This document shows positions 11,937-20,248 of a stretch of 64,000 nt of DNA, piece after piece. Position 1 is the stretch's first letter. Each line of letters opens with the position of its first letter. Position numbers and translations under genes: made by a program. The notes beneath the pieces were generated by a model that was given only the letters and a program-made list of their open reading frames with translations, was not told where the DNA came from and made no database searches. The stretch comes from Agrobacterium tumefaciens (GTDB lineage Bacteria; Pseudomonadota; Alphaproteobacteria; Rhizobiales; Rhizobiaceae): positions 186,001 through 250,000 of the forward strand of contig NZ_SUPW01000006.1 in the NCBI RefSeq assembly GCF_013337285.1, read 5' to 3'.

Positions 11937-12020
11937 GTCTCTCCACTGCCCGCATCCGCGTCCTCTCCTCGAGAGGTTTGCCACCCTGGAAAGTGGCAAC
12001 TGACCTCGTCTCAAGATTGA

Positions 12021-12048
12021 TGCATGGCGGCGGGGGCGCCGCCATGCA
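12021..12048. terminator. Strong hairpin between convergent transcription units
   Basis: TGCATGGCGGCG (12021-12032) pairs perfectly with CGCCGCCATGCA (12037-12048) around a GGGG loop. It lies between the LysR gene and the end of the importer operon. Neither strand shows a T tract, so it is a weaker candidate terminator or an mRNA-end stabiliser. A smaller stem (TTGCCAC/GTGGCAA, 11978-11999) lies just before it. Confidence 0.5.
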
Positions 12049-12060
12049 ATGCCGCTTTGG

Positions 12061-13062
12061 TCAGATGTAATGCAGCTGACGTTCGGCGACGGTGAGGGTG
12101 ACGTGCTGGCCGGGCGGCGGGTAAAGCGCGTCCTGGGCGCTTGCATGTTCGACCTTGAGCGCCACGCCGGCCGCATCCAGCTGGTAACGGACGGTGGGGC
12201 CGACGATGCTGATGTCTTTCACCTCGGCAGTAAAGGCCACGCCAGTTCCGTCCGGCGCGTTGCCGATCGTGAAGGCGTGTGGCGGGATGATGCAGGTCCG
12301 CTCGAAGCGGTTGCCGGTGATGCGCGACATGTCTTCGGCGGTGATGATGTTGGCGTCACCGATGAAACCGGCGACGAACAGGTCGGCCGGCCGGTAATAA
12401 AGCTCCTGCGGTGACGCTGTCTGGGCGATGCGGCCGGCATTCATCACCGATATGCGGTCACCCAGCGACAGGGCCTCGTCCTGATCATGGGTGACGAGGA
12501 TGCTGGTAAGGCCGCTTTCGCGCTGGATGCGTTTCAACTCATCGCGCAGACGCTTGCGGATCTGGGCATCGAGTGCGGAAAGTGGTTCGTCCAGCAAAAG
12601 CAGCTTGGGTTCGAGCACAAGCGCGCGGGCAAGCGCCACGCGCTGTTTCTGGCCGCCGGAGAGTTGATGCGGCCGCCGGTCGGCGCGGTCGCTGAGGGAG
12701 ACGGTTTCGAGCGCGGCGGAGACCTTGTCGTCGATGATCTTTTTTGCCAGCCGGCGCTGCTCCAGACCGAAGGCGAGGTTCTGCCGCACCGTCATATTGG
12801 GAAAAAGCGCATAATGCTGGAACACCATGCCGATGCCGCGATCCTTTGGCGGCAGGGTGTCGATGCGCCGGCCGTCCAGCGTGATAGATCCGGACGAGGG
12901 CGAAACGAGGCCGGCGATGGAGCGCAGCAATGTCGTCTTGCCGCAGCCGGACGGCCCCAGCAGCACATGCATCTCACCCCTGTCGATGCCAAGCTCTATG
13001 GTGTCGAGAACGGTGGCGTTGCCGTATATGGCGCTGATATTATGGATCGCGAGATGGGTCAT
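12061..13062 (-). CDS. ABC importer ATP-binding subunit (PotA/FbpC/PhnT type)
   Basis: The 333-residue ATPase has Walker A LLGPSGCGKTTLL, Q-loop VFQHYALFPNM, signature LSGGQKQRVALARA, Walker B LLLLDEPLSALDA and H-loop VTHDQDEAL, plus a C-terminal TOBE domain. The type is that of polyamine, iron and 2-aminoethylphosphonate importers. It is the last gene of the five-gene operon and overlaps the upstream permease by four bases. The phosphatase-like gene in the operon points to a phosphorus-containing substrate; this is inference. Confidence 0.92.
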   Translation of the reverse strand: MTHLAIHNISAIYGNATVLDTIELGIDRGEMHVLLGPSGCGKTTLLRSIAGLVSPSSGSITLDGRRIDTLPPKDRGIGMVFQHYALFPNMTVRQNLAFGLEQRRLAKKIIDDKVSAALETVSLSDRADRRPHQLSGGQKQRVALARALVLEPKLLLLDEPLSALDAQIRKRLRDELKRIQRESGLTSILVTHDQDEALSLGDRISVMNAGRIAQTASPQELYYRPADLFVAGFIGDANIITAEDMSRITGNRFERTCIIPPHAFTIGNAPDGTGVAFTAEVKDISIVGPTVRYQLDAAGVALKVEHASAQDALYPPPGQHVTLTVAERQLHYI

Positions 13063-13853
13063 GATGCACGCTCCGTTTCCCGGACCATCCGAAAGGCGAT
13101 CAGGGTAAAGGCAAGGATGAGCAGGAAATAGAGAATGACGATGACGCTGGTGATGCGGCCGCTGAGGCTGCGCTGGGCGAACATGTACATTTGCAGCGTT
13201 TCGAAATTGCCGCCGACCAGCATCTTGGCGTAGACGAATTCGCTGAACAGCGTCGCGAAATTCAGCACGATGGCAACCGCAACGGATGGCAGGATGCTGG
13301 GCAGGACGACGCGCCGCAGAATGGCAAGATCGCTGGCGCCGATCAGCCGGCCGGCATCCAGAAGCTCGTTGATATCGAGGTTGCGCAGGCCATTCTTCAC
13401 GGCGATGTAGAACATCGAAAAGCAGAGCGGCACATAGGTCAACACCAGTACCAGCGGTGAGCCGCCGATCTGCAGCGGCGGGGCGGAAAATATCCTGAGA
13501 TAACCAACCACCAGAATGATGCCGGGTGCGGCATAGGGCAAGATCACGAGCCGTGCGAACCAGCGGTCAAGTGAAGGCCAGTAGATATGGGCGGAAACGA
13601 CGGCCGGGACGATGATGATCGTCGCGATCGTCAGGGCGGCTGCGGCAACCAGCGTGGAACGCAGCAGGGCCGCATGGAAACGCGGGTCCGATAGGATGGT
13701 GACGAAATTATCCGCGGTCAGCCCGGCTGGCAGCAGGGTTCCGGACCAGTCGGTCGCCACCGCATTCAACATCGTTGCCAGTAGCGGCGATATCATGACG
13801 AGCGCCATCAGCCATAGAAACAGGCTTGTGCCTTTGAAGCCATGCTGCGTCAT
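13059..13853 (-). CDS. ABC importer permease 2
   Basis: The 264-residue inner-membrane protein has around six transmembrane segments and an EAA-like loop LLDAGRLIGASDLAILRRVVLPSI. It fits the PotC/PhnV-like permeases. The ATG at 13853 overlaps the stop of the upstream permease by four bases; the frame extends 22 codons further but only as an alternative reading of that gene. It pairs with the product of 13850-14674. Confidence 0.9.
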   Translation of the reverse strand: MTQHGFKGTSLFLWLMALVMISPLLATMLNAVATDWSGTLLPAGLTADNFVTILSDPRFHAALLRSTLVAAAALTIATIIIVPAVVSAHIYWPSLDRWFARLVILPYAAPGIILVVGYLRIFSAPPLQIGGSPLVLVLTYVPLCFSMFYIAVKNGLRNLDINELLDAGRLIGASDLAILRRVVLPSILPSVAVAIVLNFATLFSEFVYAKMLVGGNFETLQMYMFAQRSLSGRITSVIVILYFLLILAFTLIAFRMVRETERAS

Positions 13854-14674
13854 CGGCGCTTTTCTCCCGCCAATATCTGGCTTGCGGTGATGGGCACGAG
13901 AAGCACGACCAGAAGGCATATGGCGATGGCATTGGCGAGATTGGGATCGGAGAAAATATCACCCGATACCAGTTCGCTGATGCGGATGGTGACGACATTG
14001 ATGCTTGTGCCGGTCAGAGCGAATGTCGTCGCGAAAGTGCCCATGGCATTGGCGAAGAGCAGAATGGCGATCGCCACCAGTTGCCGCGCGACGGTGGGAA
14101 GGCCGACCCTGAGCCAGAACCGCAGCTTGCCGACGCCGATCAGCGCTGCCGCCTCTTCGATATCCTGCCCAACGGCGGCGAGCGCCGGCGTGATCAGTAG
14201 TGTGGCCAGCGCCACCTGAAAATAACAATAGGCGATGATGAGCCCGGTAAAAGAATAGACGTTGAAATCGTCTATCAACCCCAGTTCCTTCAGCAAAAGC
14301 GTGAACATGCCGTTCAGCCCGAAGAGGAAGATGAGCGCCATGGCCAGCGGCACACCGGAGAAGTTTGCGCCGATATTGGCGAAGGCCATGACGGTGCGGC
14401 GGGCACCGCCCGATCTTGCCCGCAGCGCCACTGCCACCAGAAAGCCGAACAGGAGACCTGTCCCCGTGCTGATGAGCGAAATGATCGTCGTTGTTGCAAA
14501 GGACTGGAGGTAAAAGGCATCGGTGAGAATGGTGCGGTAATTGGCAAGCGACAGCGCACCGCCGGCAAAAAAACTGTCTTTGACGACGCTCACCAGCGGC
14601 CAGATGACGAGAATGGCGATCACGCCCAGAAATGGCGCCGCCAGCAGCCGCATTTTGCGGTTCTGCACGCTCAT
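13850..14674 (-). CDS. ABC importer permease 1
   Basis: The 274-residue protein starts with a transmembrane segment (LLAAPFLGVIAILVIWPLVSVV) and contains the loop IEEAAALIGVGKLRFWLRVGLPTV with the EAA motif. It matches PotB/PhnU-type permeases in length and layout. It overlaps both neighbours by four bases, which implies coupled translation from the phosphatase-like gene through to the ATPase. Confidence 0.9.
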   Translation of the reverse strand: MSVQNRKMRLLAAPFLGVIAILVIWPLVSVVKDSFFAGGALSLANYRTILTDAFYLQSFATTTIISLISTGTGLLFGFLVAVALRARSGGARRTVMAFANIGANFSGVPLAMALIFLFGLNGMFTLLLKELGLIDDFNVYSFTGLIIAYCYFQVALATLLITPALAAVGQDIEEAAALIGVGKLRFWLRVGLPTVARQLVAIAILLFANAMGTFATTFALTGTSINVVTIRISELVSGDIFSDPNLANAIAICLLVVLLVPITASQILAGEKRR

Positions 14675-15477
14675 GCGGACAACAGCCCTTGCGGTACGGG
14701 CAGGCCATGATCGGGAATGGCGAGAAGCGTGCAGAGCAGTCCGGCAATATCCGTCTGCGCAAGCTTCGCATCAGCAGCCGGCGTAAAGGCCTCGCCGAAG
14801 GTATAAAACGGCACCAGCGCCTCGGTCTCATGCGGCCCGCCGTGATTGCCGTCATCGCTCATGCCGTGATCGCTGGTGACGATGATGCTGCAACCCGCTG
14901 CCGCCCAAGCCGGCAGATAACGCGCCAGGAGATCGCCGGCGTTGCGGGCGGCATTGCGATATTCCCGCGAGCTGCCGCCGTGCCTGTGGCCTTCATTGTC
15001 GATATTCATCGGGTGGATCAGCAGGAAATCCGGGCTGTGGCGGCGCAGCAGAACATCCGCATCGGCAAAGACATGGTCATCCGGATAATGATCGGCCCAA
15101 TAAAACGAGCCGTGATGGATGCCGCCGTTGAAATTTTCGATATGGCGGAATTCCGGGGAGAAGGGCGCCTGATTGTAAAGTTCGAAATACCAGTGATAGG
15201 CGGAGGCAGCGGTGGTGCGGCCGGCAGCAGTTGCCAGCGAGAAGACATTGGGAAAACGGGAGCGGCGAACAACGCCATTGCTGGTGACGCCATGAACCAC
15301 CGGCGGCAGCCCGGTCATCAGCGTTTCGTAAAGCGGCCGCGAAATCGACGGTAATTCGCTGCGCACGGTGTGGATGCCGGCCTTTCCGGCCGTTACCAGC
15401 CCTTCCATATATCCGAGGCAATCCCTTGCCGTCGCATATCTAAGGCCATCCAGCAGGATGAAGATCGTCTTGTGCAT
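14671..15477 (-). CDS. Alkaline-phosphatase-superfamily hydrolase, phosphonoacetate-hydrolase-like
   Basis: The 268-residue protein has the metal-site motifs of the alkaline phosphatase/NPP superfamily: Asp10 in FILLDGLR, a nucleophile region LPSISRPLYETLMTGLPP (Ser46 the likely nucleophile by comparison with phosphonoacetate hydrolase PTFTNP..VTG), HPMNIDNEGHRHG and SDHGMSDDGNHGG. There is no signal peptide, so it acts in the cytoplasm on what the importer brings in. The likely reaction is hydrolysis of a phosphonate or phosphodiester. The superfamily is firm; the substrate is inference from the operon. It follows the binding-protein gene after a spacer with a strong hairpin. Confidence 0.82.
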   Translation of the reverse strand: MHKTIFILLDGLRYATARDCLGYMEGLVTAGKAGIHTVRSELPSISRPLYETLMTGLPPVVHGVTSNGVVRRSRFPNVFSLATAAGRTTAASAYHWYFELYNQAPFSPEFRHIENFNGGIHHGSFYWADHYPDDHVFADADVLLRRHSPDFLLIHPMNIDNEGHRHGGSSREYRNAARNAGDLLARYLPAWAAAGCSIIVTSDHGMSDDGNHGGPHETEALVPFYTFGEAFTPAADAKLAQTDIAGLLCTLLAIPDHGLPVPQGLLSA

Positions 15478-15529
15478 CGATTTTGTCTCGTCTGGTTGTG
15501 GTTCGGTTTGCACCGAGCACTTTTTAGCA

Positions 15530-15558
15530 TGTTCCGCGGGCTTGGTGCCCGCGGAACA
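15530..15558 (-). other. Strong intercistronic hairpin after the binding-protein gene
   Basis: TGTTCCGCGGGC (15530-15541) pairs perfectly with GCCCGCGGAACA (15547-15558) around a five-base loop. It lies 29 bases past the binding-protein stop. On the minus strand the next bases are A-rich, so it probably protects the upstream message or attenuates read-through. Confidence 0.7.
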
Positions 15559-15587
15559 GTCGTTCGGTTTTTTGGCCGGTTGCCCGA

Positions 15588-16631
15588 TTACATCTTCGGG
15601 GCGACGCTGGCGCGCCACAGATTGACCAGCTTGCCGGCGGCCTGGGTCCAGACGGCGGCATTGATCGGACGTGCCTTGGCATATTGTTCCGAAGGCAGCA
15701 GGCGTTCCTTCGCCTCGGCCGGCAGGGTGATGCGGTCGACACGGATCGGACGGGCGTAACCATTGGCCAGGTTGATCTGGCCGGCATCGCTGAGGATATA
15801 TTCGCGCGCCAGCTTGGCGGCGTTGGGCTGCTTGGCGAATTTGTTGATGATGGTGGCGTAACCGCTGGTCACCGAACCGTCGGAAGGAATGACGACCTTG
15901 AACTTCTCGCGGCCAACCACATCGCGGTAGTTGAGGGCATTGAAGTCCCACATCGGCGCGACCTGGATTTCGCCCTTTTCCATCGTGGCGGGGTTTGCGC
16001 CATTGGCCAGCAGACGGCCTTTTTCCGCCAGCTTGGCGAAGAGGTCGACGCCCGGCTGGAGGTTTTCCTCACCGCCGCCCATGGCGATGGCGGCGGCCAG
16101 TACGGCGGCATTGTCCTGCGCACCGGAGCCGACATTGCCGAGCGAGACCTTGTAGTCGCCCTTCAGCAGATCGGCCCAGGAAGCGGGCGGGTTCTTGACA
16201 TCGGCGGAGATCAGGAAGGCGATGGTGCCGGTGTAACCGATGACCCAATGGCCGTCCTTGTCCTTGGCCCAATCGGGAACCTGGTCCCAGGTCGTGGTCT
16301 TGTAGGGCTGGGTGACGCCGCGGGCGACAGCAATCGGGCCGAATTCGAGACCGACATCGCCGATGTCAGCCGTCGCATTGGCGCCTTCATTGGCGAATTT
16401 GGCGATTTCCTCGCCGCTGCTCATGTCCGTATCGGCATGTTTCAGGCCGTATTTTTCGGTCAGCTGGTTCCAGGTGTCCTTCCAGTTCGCCCAGCCGTCC
16501 GGCATGCCGACGCTGTAGATGGCGCCTTCTTTGCGGGCGGCCGCTTCAAGGGCAGGAACGTCCTGCGCCTGGGCGGTGAGGGGAAGGGAAAAAACGGTGA
16601 GAAGGGAAAGGGAGAGGATGGAATTTTTCAC
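15588..16631 (-). CDS. Periplasmic substrate-binding protein of the ABC importer
   Basis: The 347-residue protein has a signal peptide (MKNSILSLSLLTVFSLPLTAQAQ) and resembles iron/AEP/polyamine-type binding proteins: AARKEGAIYSVGMPDGWANW near the N-terminus, GEIQVAPMWDFNAL and YARPIRVDRITLPAE. The start is GTG at 16631, with AAGGAG ten bases upstream; this site partly adjoins the palindromic operator at 16645-16656, so repressor binding could also block elongation close to the start. It is the first gene of the operon. Confidence 0.88.
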   Translation of the reverse strand: MKNSILSLSLLTVFSLPLTAQAQDVPALEAAARKEGAIYSVGMPDGWANWKDTWNQLTEKYGLKHADTDMSSGEEIAKFANEGANATADIGDVGLEFGPIAVARGVTQPYKTTTWDQVPDWAKDKDGHWVIGYTGTIAFLISADVKNPPASWADLLKGDYKVSLGNVGSGAQDNAAVLAAAIAMGGGEENLQPGVDLFAKLAEKGRLLANGANPATMEKGEIQVAPMWDFNALNYRDVVGREKFKVVIPSDGSVTSGYATIINKFAKQPNAAKLAREYILSDAGQINLANGYARPIRVDRITLPAEAKERLLPSEQYAKARPINAAVWTQAAGKLVNLWRASVAPKM

Positions 16632-16644
16632 GGCGCTTGCTCCT

Positions 16645-16656
16645 TGGTCTAGACCA
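16645..16656. promoter_or_regulatory. HutC/GntR-type operator TGGTCTAGACCA
   Basis: The 12-bp sequence is a perfect palindrome. From memory it equals the core of the DasR site of Streptomyces and differs by one base per half from the reported PhnF site of mycobacteria (TGGTATAGACCA); both proteins are UTRA-type GntR regulators like the divergent gene at 16758. A GATAAT sequence (minus strand, 16673-16668) could be the -10 element, putting the operator just downstream of the start site. Confidence 0.8.
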
Positions 16657-16757
16657 GTTGCATGCTCATTATCGGTTCGCTATGACAGGCCAATGACGTT
16701 TTCGGCGCGGACACAAATGCGCCCATTATTTTTTCGGCTGCGCAACGAAGGGCGACG

Positions 16758-17516
16758 ATGTTGGGCAAAAAGACGATGAGTGACCGGGATATCGACGCCG
16801 GCCGGCGCGGCGGGCTGGAGCAGCAATTGCGTGAGGCCATTGCTGCAGGCGAGGTGGTGAAGGATGGCCGGCTTCTCTCCGAGAGACAATTGATCGAAAG
16901 ATACACCACCACGCGCATCACCCTGCGCGAGGCGCTTTTCCATCTTGAGATTGACGGGCTGATCTTTCGCGAAAGCCGGCGCGGCTGGTTCGTTTCCGGA
17001 CCGCGCCTGATCTACAGCCCGCTGCACCGCTCCCACTTCCATCGCATGGCCGCCGAACAGGGGCGCTCCGCCGGAACCCTTCTGGTGGAGGCGGAGGCCG
17101 CAGCGCTGCCCGAGGAGCTTGCGCCCCTCATGCGCTGTGCGCCGGGAACGCCGTTCTGGCGCATCCGCAGAAAGCGCAGCATCGACGGCCGGCTGGTGCT
17201 TTTCGTCGAGCATTATCTTTCGATGGAGATTTTCCCCGATATCGTGCAGCACGACCTCACCCGGTCACTCACGACGATCTATCAGGACAGTTATGCCATC
17301 ACCTATGGTCCGGCCTATTTCGAAATCAATCCGGTCGCGTTGCGGGGATATCCGGCTCATCATCTCTGTTGCAGCGAGGGGGCTTACGGTCTGAAAATCA
17401 CGCGTGTCAATCAGGACCAGCATGGCCGCATCATCGATTGTGATCTCGAATATTGGCGCCATGACGCCATATCGGTGCGGGTCGAAACCGGCCAGCCGGA
17501 GCAGCTTTCGGCATGA
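16758..17516 (+). CDS. GntR-family regulator, HutC/UTRA subfamily (PhnF-like)
   Basis: The 252-residue protein has an N-terminal GntR winged helix (LSERQLIERYTTTRITLREALFHLEIDGLIFRESRRGWFV) and a C-terminal UTRA ligand-binding domain (PFWRIRRKRSIDGRLVLFVEHYL, ending with DCDLEYWRHDAISVRVE). It is divergent from the importer/hydrolase operon and probably represses it via the palindrome at 16645-16656. The ATG at 16758 follows AAGGG; a second ATG six codons on has no clear site. Phosphonate regulation fits the neighbours but is not shown by the sequence alone. Confidence 0.9.
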   Translation: MLGKKTMSDRDIDAGRRGGLEQQLREAIAAGEVVKDGRLLSERQLIERYTTTRITLREALFHLEIDGLIFRESRRGWFVSGPRLIYSPLHRSHFHRMAAEQGRSAGTLLVEAEAAALPEELAPLMRCAPGTPFWRIRRKRSIDGRLVLFVEHYLSMEIFPDIVQHDLTRSLTTIYQDSYAITYGPAYFEINPVALRGYPAHHLCCSEGAYGLKITRVNQDQHGRIIDCDLEYWRHDAISVRVETGQPEQLSA

Positions 17517-17531
17517 GGATTTGGCCGATTT

Positions 17532-18563
17532 TCAGGATTGCGGCAGGAGCACGCCGACGGCGAATTCCTCATCTGTCGCTATGTGGCCGACCTGAGTCTT
17601 GCGATATTCACTGGGGCTGAAACCGCGCTCGGCCCGCAAGGTGCGCGAAAGATGTGGGGCATCGCAAAACCCGGTGGCAAGCGCGATCTGGGTGATCGTG
17701 TCTCCCGTTTTGCGAAGCAGGGACAAGGCGCGGTCCAGCCGCAGTTCTAGATAGACCTTTGATGGCGTCGCCTTCAGGTCACCAAGAAAACGCCGTTCGA
17801 GGCTGCGGCGACCGAGGCCAAGGTCGCGGGCAAGTTCCAGCACGGTTCGCGGCACTTCAATATTCTGCTGCATGCGCAGGATCGCCTTTTTGACCAGTGG
17901 GTCGGTGGCCCTGCGCGCGCTCTGCTGGCCTGGTTGCGGTTTTTCACCGCTCAGCGCGCTGTCGATCATCATGATGTTGAGGCTCTTTATGGCGGCGGAG
18001 TGGCCAACATGGCGCTCCACGAGGAAGGCCGCCAGATGTGCGGCACCATGGCCGCCCGAACAGGTCAGCCGGTCGCGGTCGATGACGAAGATCTGGTCGG
18101 AGACCATCTGCACCGTGTCGAAACGGTCGAGAAAATCCTGATGGTGGAACCAGCTGACGCAGCAGCGATAACCATCGAGCAGACCCGCCTCATGCAGGAT
18201 GAAAACACCGGTGCACAGCCCCACGATCGGAACGCTTGCCGCTGCGCGGTCTTTCAGGAACCGCAGCGCTTCCTGCGGCAGCGCGCTGTGATCGCTGATC
18301 AATCCGCCGACAACGACGATATAGTCGTATTGGGCGGCGTCGATCAGCCGCGTGTCGGGCTGCACCTTCACGCCGCAACTCGATTGCACGTTGGCAAGGC
18401 TCGCAGACAGCACCGACCATTCGCAGAGAATTGGCCTTGAGCGATCGGCCTCATCGGCGGCAAGGCGCAACACGTCGACGAAATTCGCAAAGGCTGACAG
18501 CGTGAACCGGTCGGCAAGCAGGAAGGCGACGCTGAGGCGTTTTTTGGCGCGATGAGAGGTCAT
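17532..18563 (-). CDS. GATase1-like AraC-family regulator (GlxA/GbdR type)
   Basis: The 343-residue protein has an N-terminal DJ-1/PfpI-like domain (VAFLLADRFTLSAFANFVDVLRLA, IVGLCTGVFILHEAGLLDGY) and two C-terminal AraC helix-turn-helix motifs (VLELARDLGLGRRSLERRFLGDLK and ITQIALATGFCDAPHLSRTLRAERGFSPSEYR). Regulators of this layout control glycine betaine, carnitine and sarcosine breakdown in Pseudomonas and rhizobia. It is divergent from the sarcosine oxidase operon, 100 bases away, and is its likely activator. The start is the ATG at 18563; the frame upstream reads through the intergenic space. Confidence 0.9.
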   Translation of the reverse strand: MTSHRAKKRLSVAFLLADRFTLSAFANFVDVLRLAADEADRSRPILCEWSVLSASLANVQSSCGVKVQPDTRLIDAAQYDYIVVVGGLISDHSALPQEALRFLKDRAAASVPIVGLCTGVFILHEAGLLDGYRCCVSWFHHQDFLDRFDTVQMVSDQIFVIDRDRLTCSGGHGAAHLAAFLVERHVGHSAAIKSLNIMMIDSALSGEKPQPGQQSARRATDPLVKKAILRMQQNIEVPRTVLELARDLGLGRRSLERRFLGDLKATPSKVYLELRLDRALSLLRKTGDTITQIALATGFCDAPHLSRTLRAERGFSPSEYRKTQVGHIATDEEFAVGVLLPQS

Positions 18564-18663
18564 GGCGCAAATATTCACGCAAAGAGACGTGATTGTCCAG
18601 CCGGGGCGCGGCAAATGCTCATAGCTTTTGCGACACGAGATTTTCCAACCATTGGGTCCGCTC

Positions 18664-19917
18664 ATGACGCGTTTTAATGCTTTCAATCTTTTGAAGAACG
18701 CCGTGACCGGCCATAAGAACTGGGACGAGCAATGGCCCGACAGCCAGCCGAAGGCCGAATATGACGTGGTCATCGTCGGGGCCGGCGGGCACGGTCTGGG
18801 TGCTGCCTATTATCTTGCCAGCCAGCACGGCATCACCAATGTCGCTGTCATCGACAAGGGTTGGCTCGGCGGCGGCAATACCGGCCGCAACACCACGATC
18901 ATCCGCTCCAACTACCTTTATGATGAAAGCGCCCGTCTCTACGACCATTCCGTCGACCTGTGGGAGAACCTCAGCCAGGAACTGAACTACAACGTCATGT
19001 ATTCAAGGCGCGGCGTGCTGATGCTCGCCCATAACGTCCACGACGTGCAGAGCTTCAAGCGCCATATCCATTCCAACCGTCTGAACGGCGTCGACAATCG
19101 CTGGCTCACGACTGAGGAGTGCAAGGAGTATTGTCCACCGCTCAGCATTTCCCCCAATTCGCGTTATCCGGTCATGGGCGGTGCGCTGCAGGAACGAGCC
19201 GGCACGGCGCGCCATGATGCCGTCGCCTGGGGTTATGCCCGCGGCGCTGCGGCCCGCGGCGTCGATATCATCCAGAACTGCCCGGTCACCGCCATTCGCC
19301 GCAATCCCGATGGCTCGGTTGCCGGTGTCGAGACGGCGAGGGGTTTCATCAAGGCGAAAAAGGTCGCGGTTTCGGCCGCCGGTCATACATCCGTTGTCAT
19401 GGATACCGCAGGCGTTCGCCTGCCGCTCGAAAGCTATCCGTTGCAGGCGCTGGTGTCCGAGCCGATCAAGCCGATCTTCCCCTGCGTCGTCATGTCGAAC
19501 GCGGTCCATGCCTATATCAGCCAGTCGGACAAGGGCGAGCTGGTGATCGGTTCGGGTACGGACCAATACACCTCCTATTCGCAGCGCGGCGGCCTGCCGC
19601 TGATCGAGCATACGATTGCGGCGATCGTCGAGATTTTCCCGATTTTCAACCGCATGCGGATGCTGCGCAAATGGGGCGGCATCGTTGATGTCACGCCCGA
19701 TCGCTCGGCCATTCTCGGCAAGACGCCGGTTGACGGGCTTTATGTCAATTGCGGTTGGGGAACGGGCGGTTTCAAGGCCACTCCGGGGGCGGCCCACACC
19801 TTCGCCTGGACCATCGCCAAAAACGAACCGCACCCGATCAACGCGCCGTTCACGCTGGAACGTTTCCGCTCCGGCCGCCTGATCGACGAGGCCGCTGCCG
19901 CCGCCGTGGCGCACTGA
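18664..19917 (+). CDS. soxB: Heterotetrameric sarcosine oxidase, beta subunit
   Basis: The 417-residue protein carries the catalytic flavin domain of the four-subunit enzyme that oxidises sarcosine to glycine, with the methyl group passed to tetrahydrofolate. It has the dinucleotide site [18 protein letters not shown] and the segment [14 protein letters not shown], whose His (about residue 184) corresponds to the residue that binds FMN covalently in characterised enzymes. The C-terminus has [16 protein letters not shown] chose the ATG at 18664, although its binding site is weak; a TTG at 18628 is also in frame. First gene of soxBDAG-purU. Confidence 0.95.
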   Translation: MTRFNAFNLLKNAVTGHKNWDEQWPDSQPKAEYDVVIVGAGGHGLGAAYYLASQHGITNVAVIDKGWLGGGNTGRNTTIIRSNYLYDESARLYDHSVDLWENLSQELNYNVMYSRRGVLMLAHNVHDVQSFKRHIHSNRLNGVDNRWLTTEECKEYCPPLSISPNSRYPVMGGALQERAGTARHDAVAWGYARGAAARGVDIIQNCPVTAIRRNPDGSVAGVETARGFIKAKKVAVSAAGHTSVVMDTAGVRLPLESYPLQALVSEPIKPIFPCVVMSNAVHAYISQSDKGELVIGSGTDQYTSYSQRGGLPLIEHTIAAIVEIFPIFNRMRMLRKWGGIVDVTPDRSAILGKTPVDGLYVNCGWGTGGFKATPGAAHTFAWTIAKNEPHPINAPFTLERFRSGRLIDEAAAAAVAH

Positions 19918-19927
19918 GGATACAACG

Positions 19928-20248
19928 ATGCTTTTGATCCGCTGCCCCTATTGCAATGAAACGCTGCCCGAGGCCGAATTCACCTATGCCGGACAGGCCC
20001 ATGTTGTCCGCGCCGCCAATCCCTCGTCGCAGACGGATGAGCAATGGGAGGAATTCCTGTTCATCCGTGAAAACGTCAAAGGCCCGCATTTCGAACGCTG
20101 GCGGCACCTGCATGGCTGCGGCCGGTTCTTCAACGCCGTGCGCGACACGGTGAGCGACCGGTTCCTCACGACCTACGCCGCCGGCGAACCGCGTCCTCAT
20201 CTTGCTTCCCTGACGGATGCACCAGTCTCTTCCGAGGTGTCGAAATGA
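19928..20248 (+). CDS. soxD: Sarcosine oxidase, delta subunit
   Basis: The 106-residue protein has the zinc-binding CPYC pair near its N-terminus and the later HLHGCGRFFNAVRDTVSD motif, both diagnostic of the small delta subunit that stabilises the heterotetramer. It starts 11 bases after soxB and its stop overlaps the soxA start by four bases. Confidence 0.95.
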   Translation: MLLIRCPYCNETLPEAEFTYAGQAHVVRAANPSSQTDEQWEEFLFIRENVKGPHFERWRHLHGCGRFFNAVRDTVSDRFLTTYAAGEPRPHLASLTDAPVSSEVSK

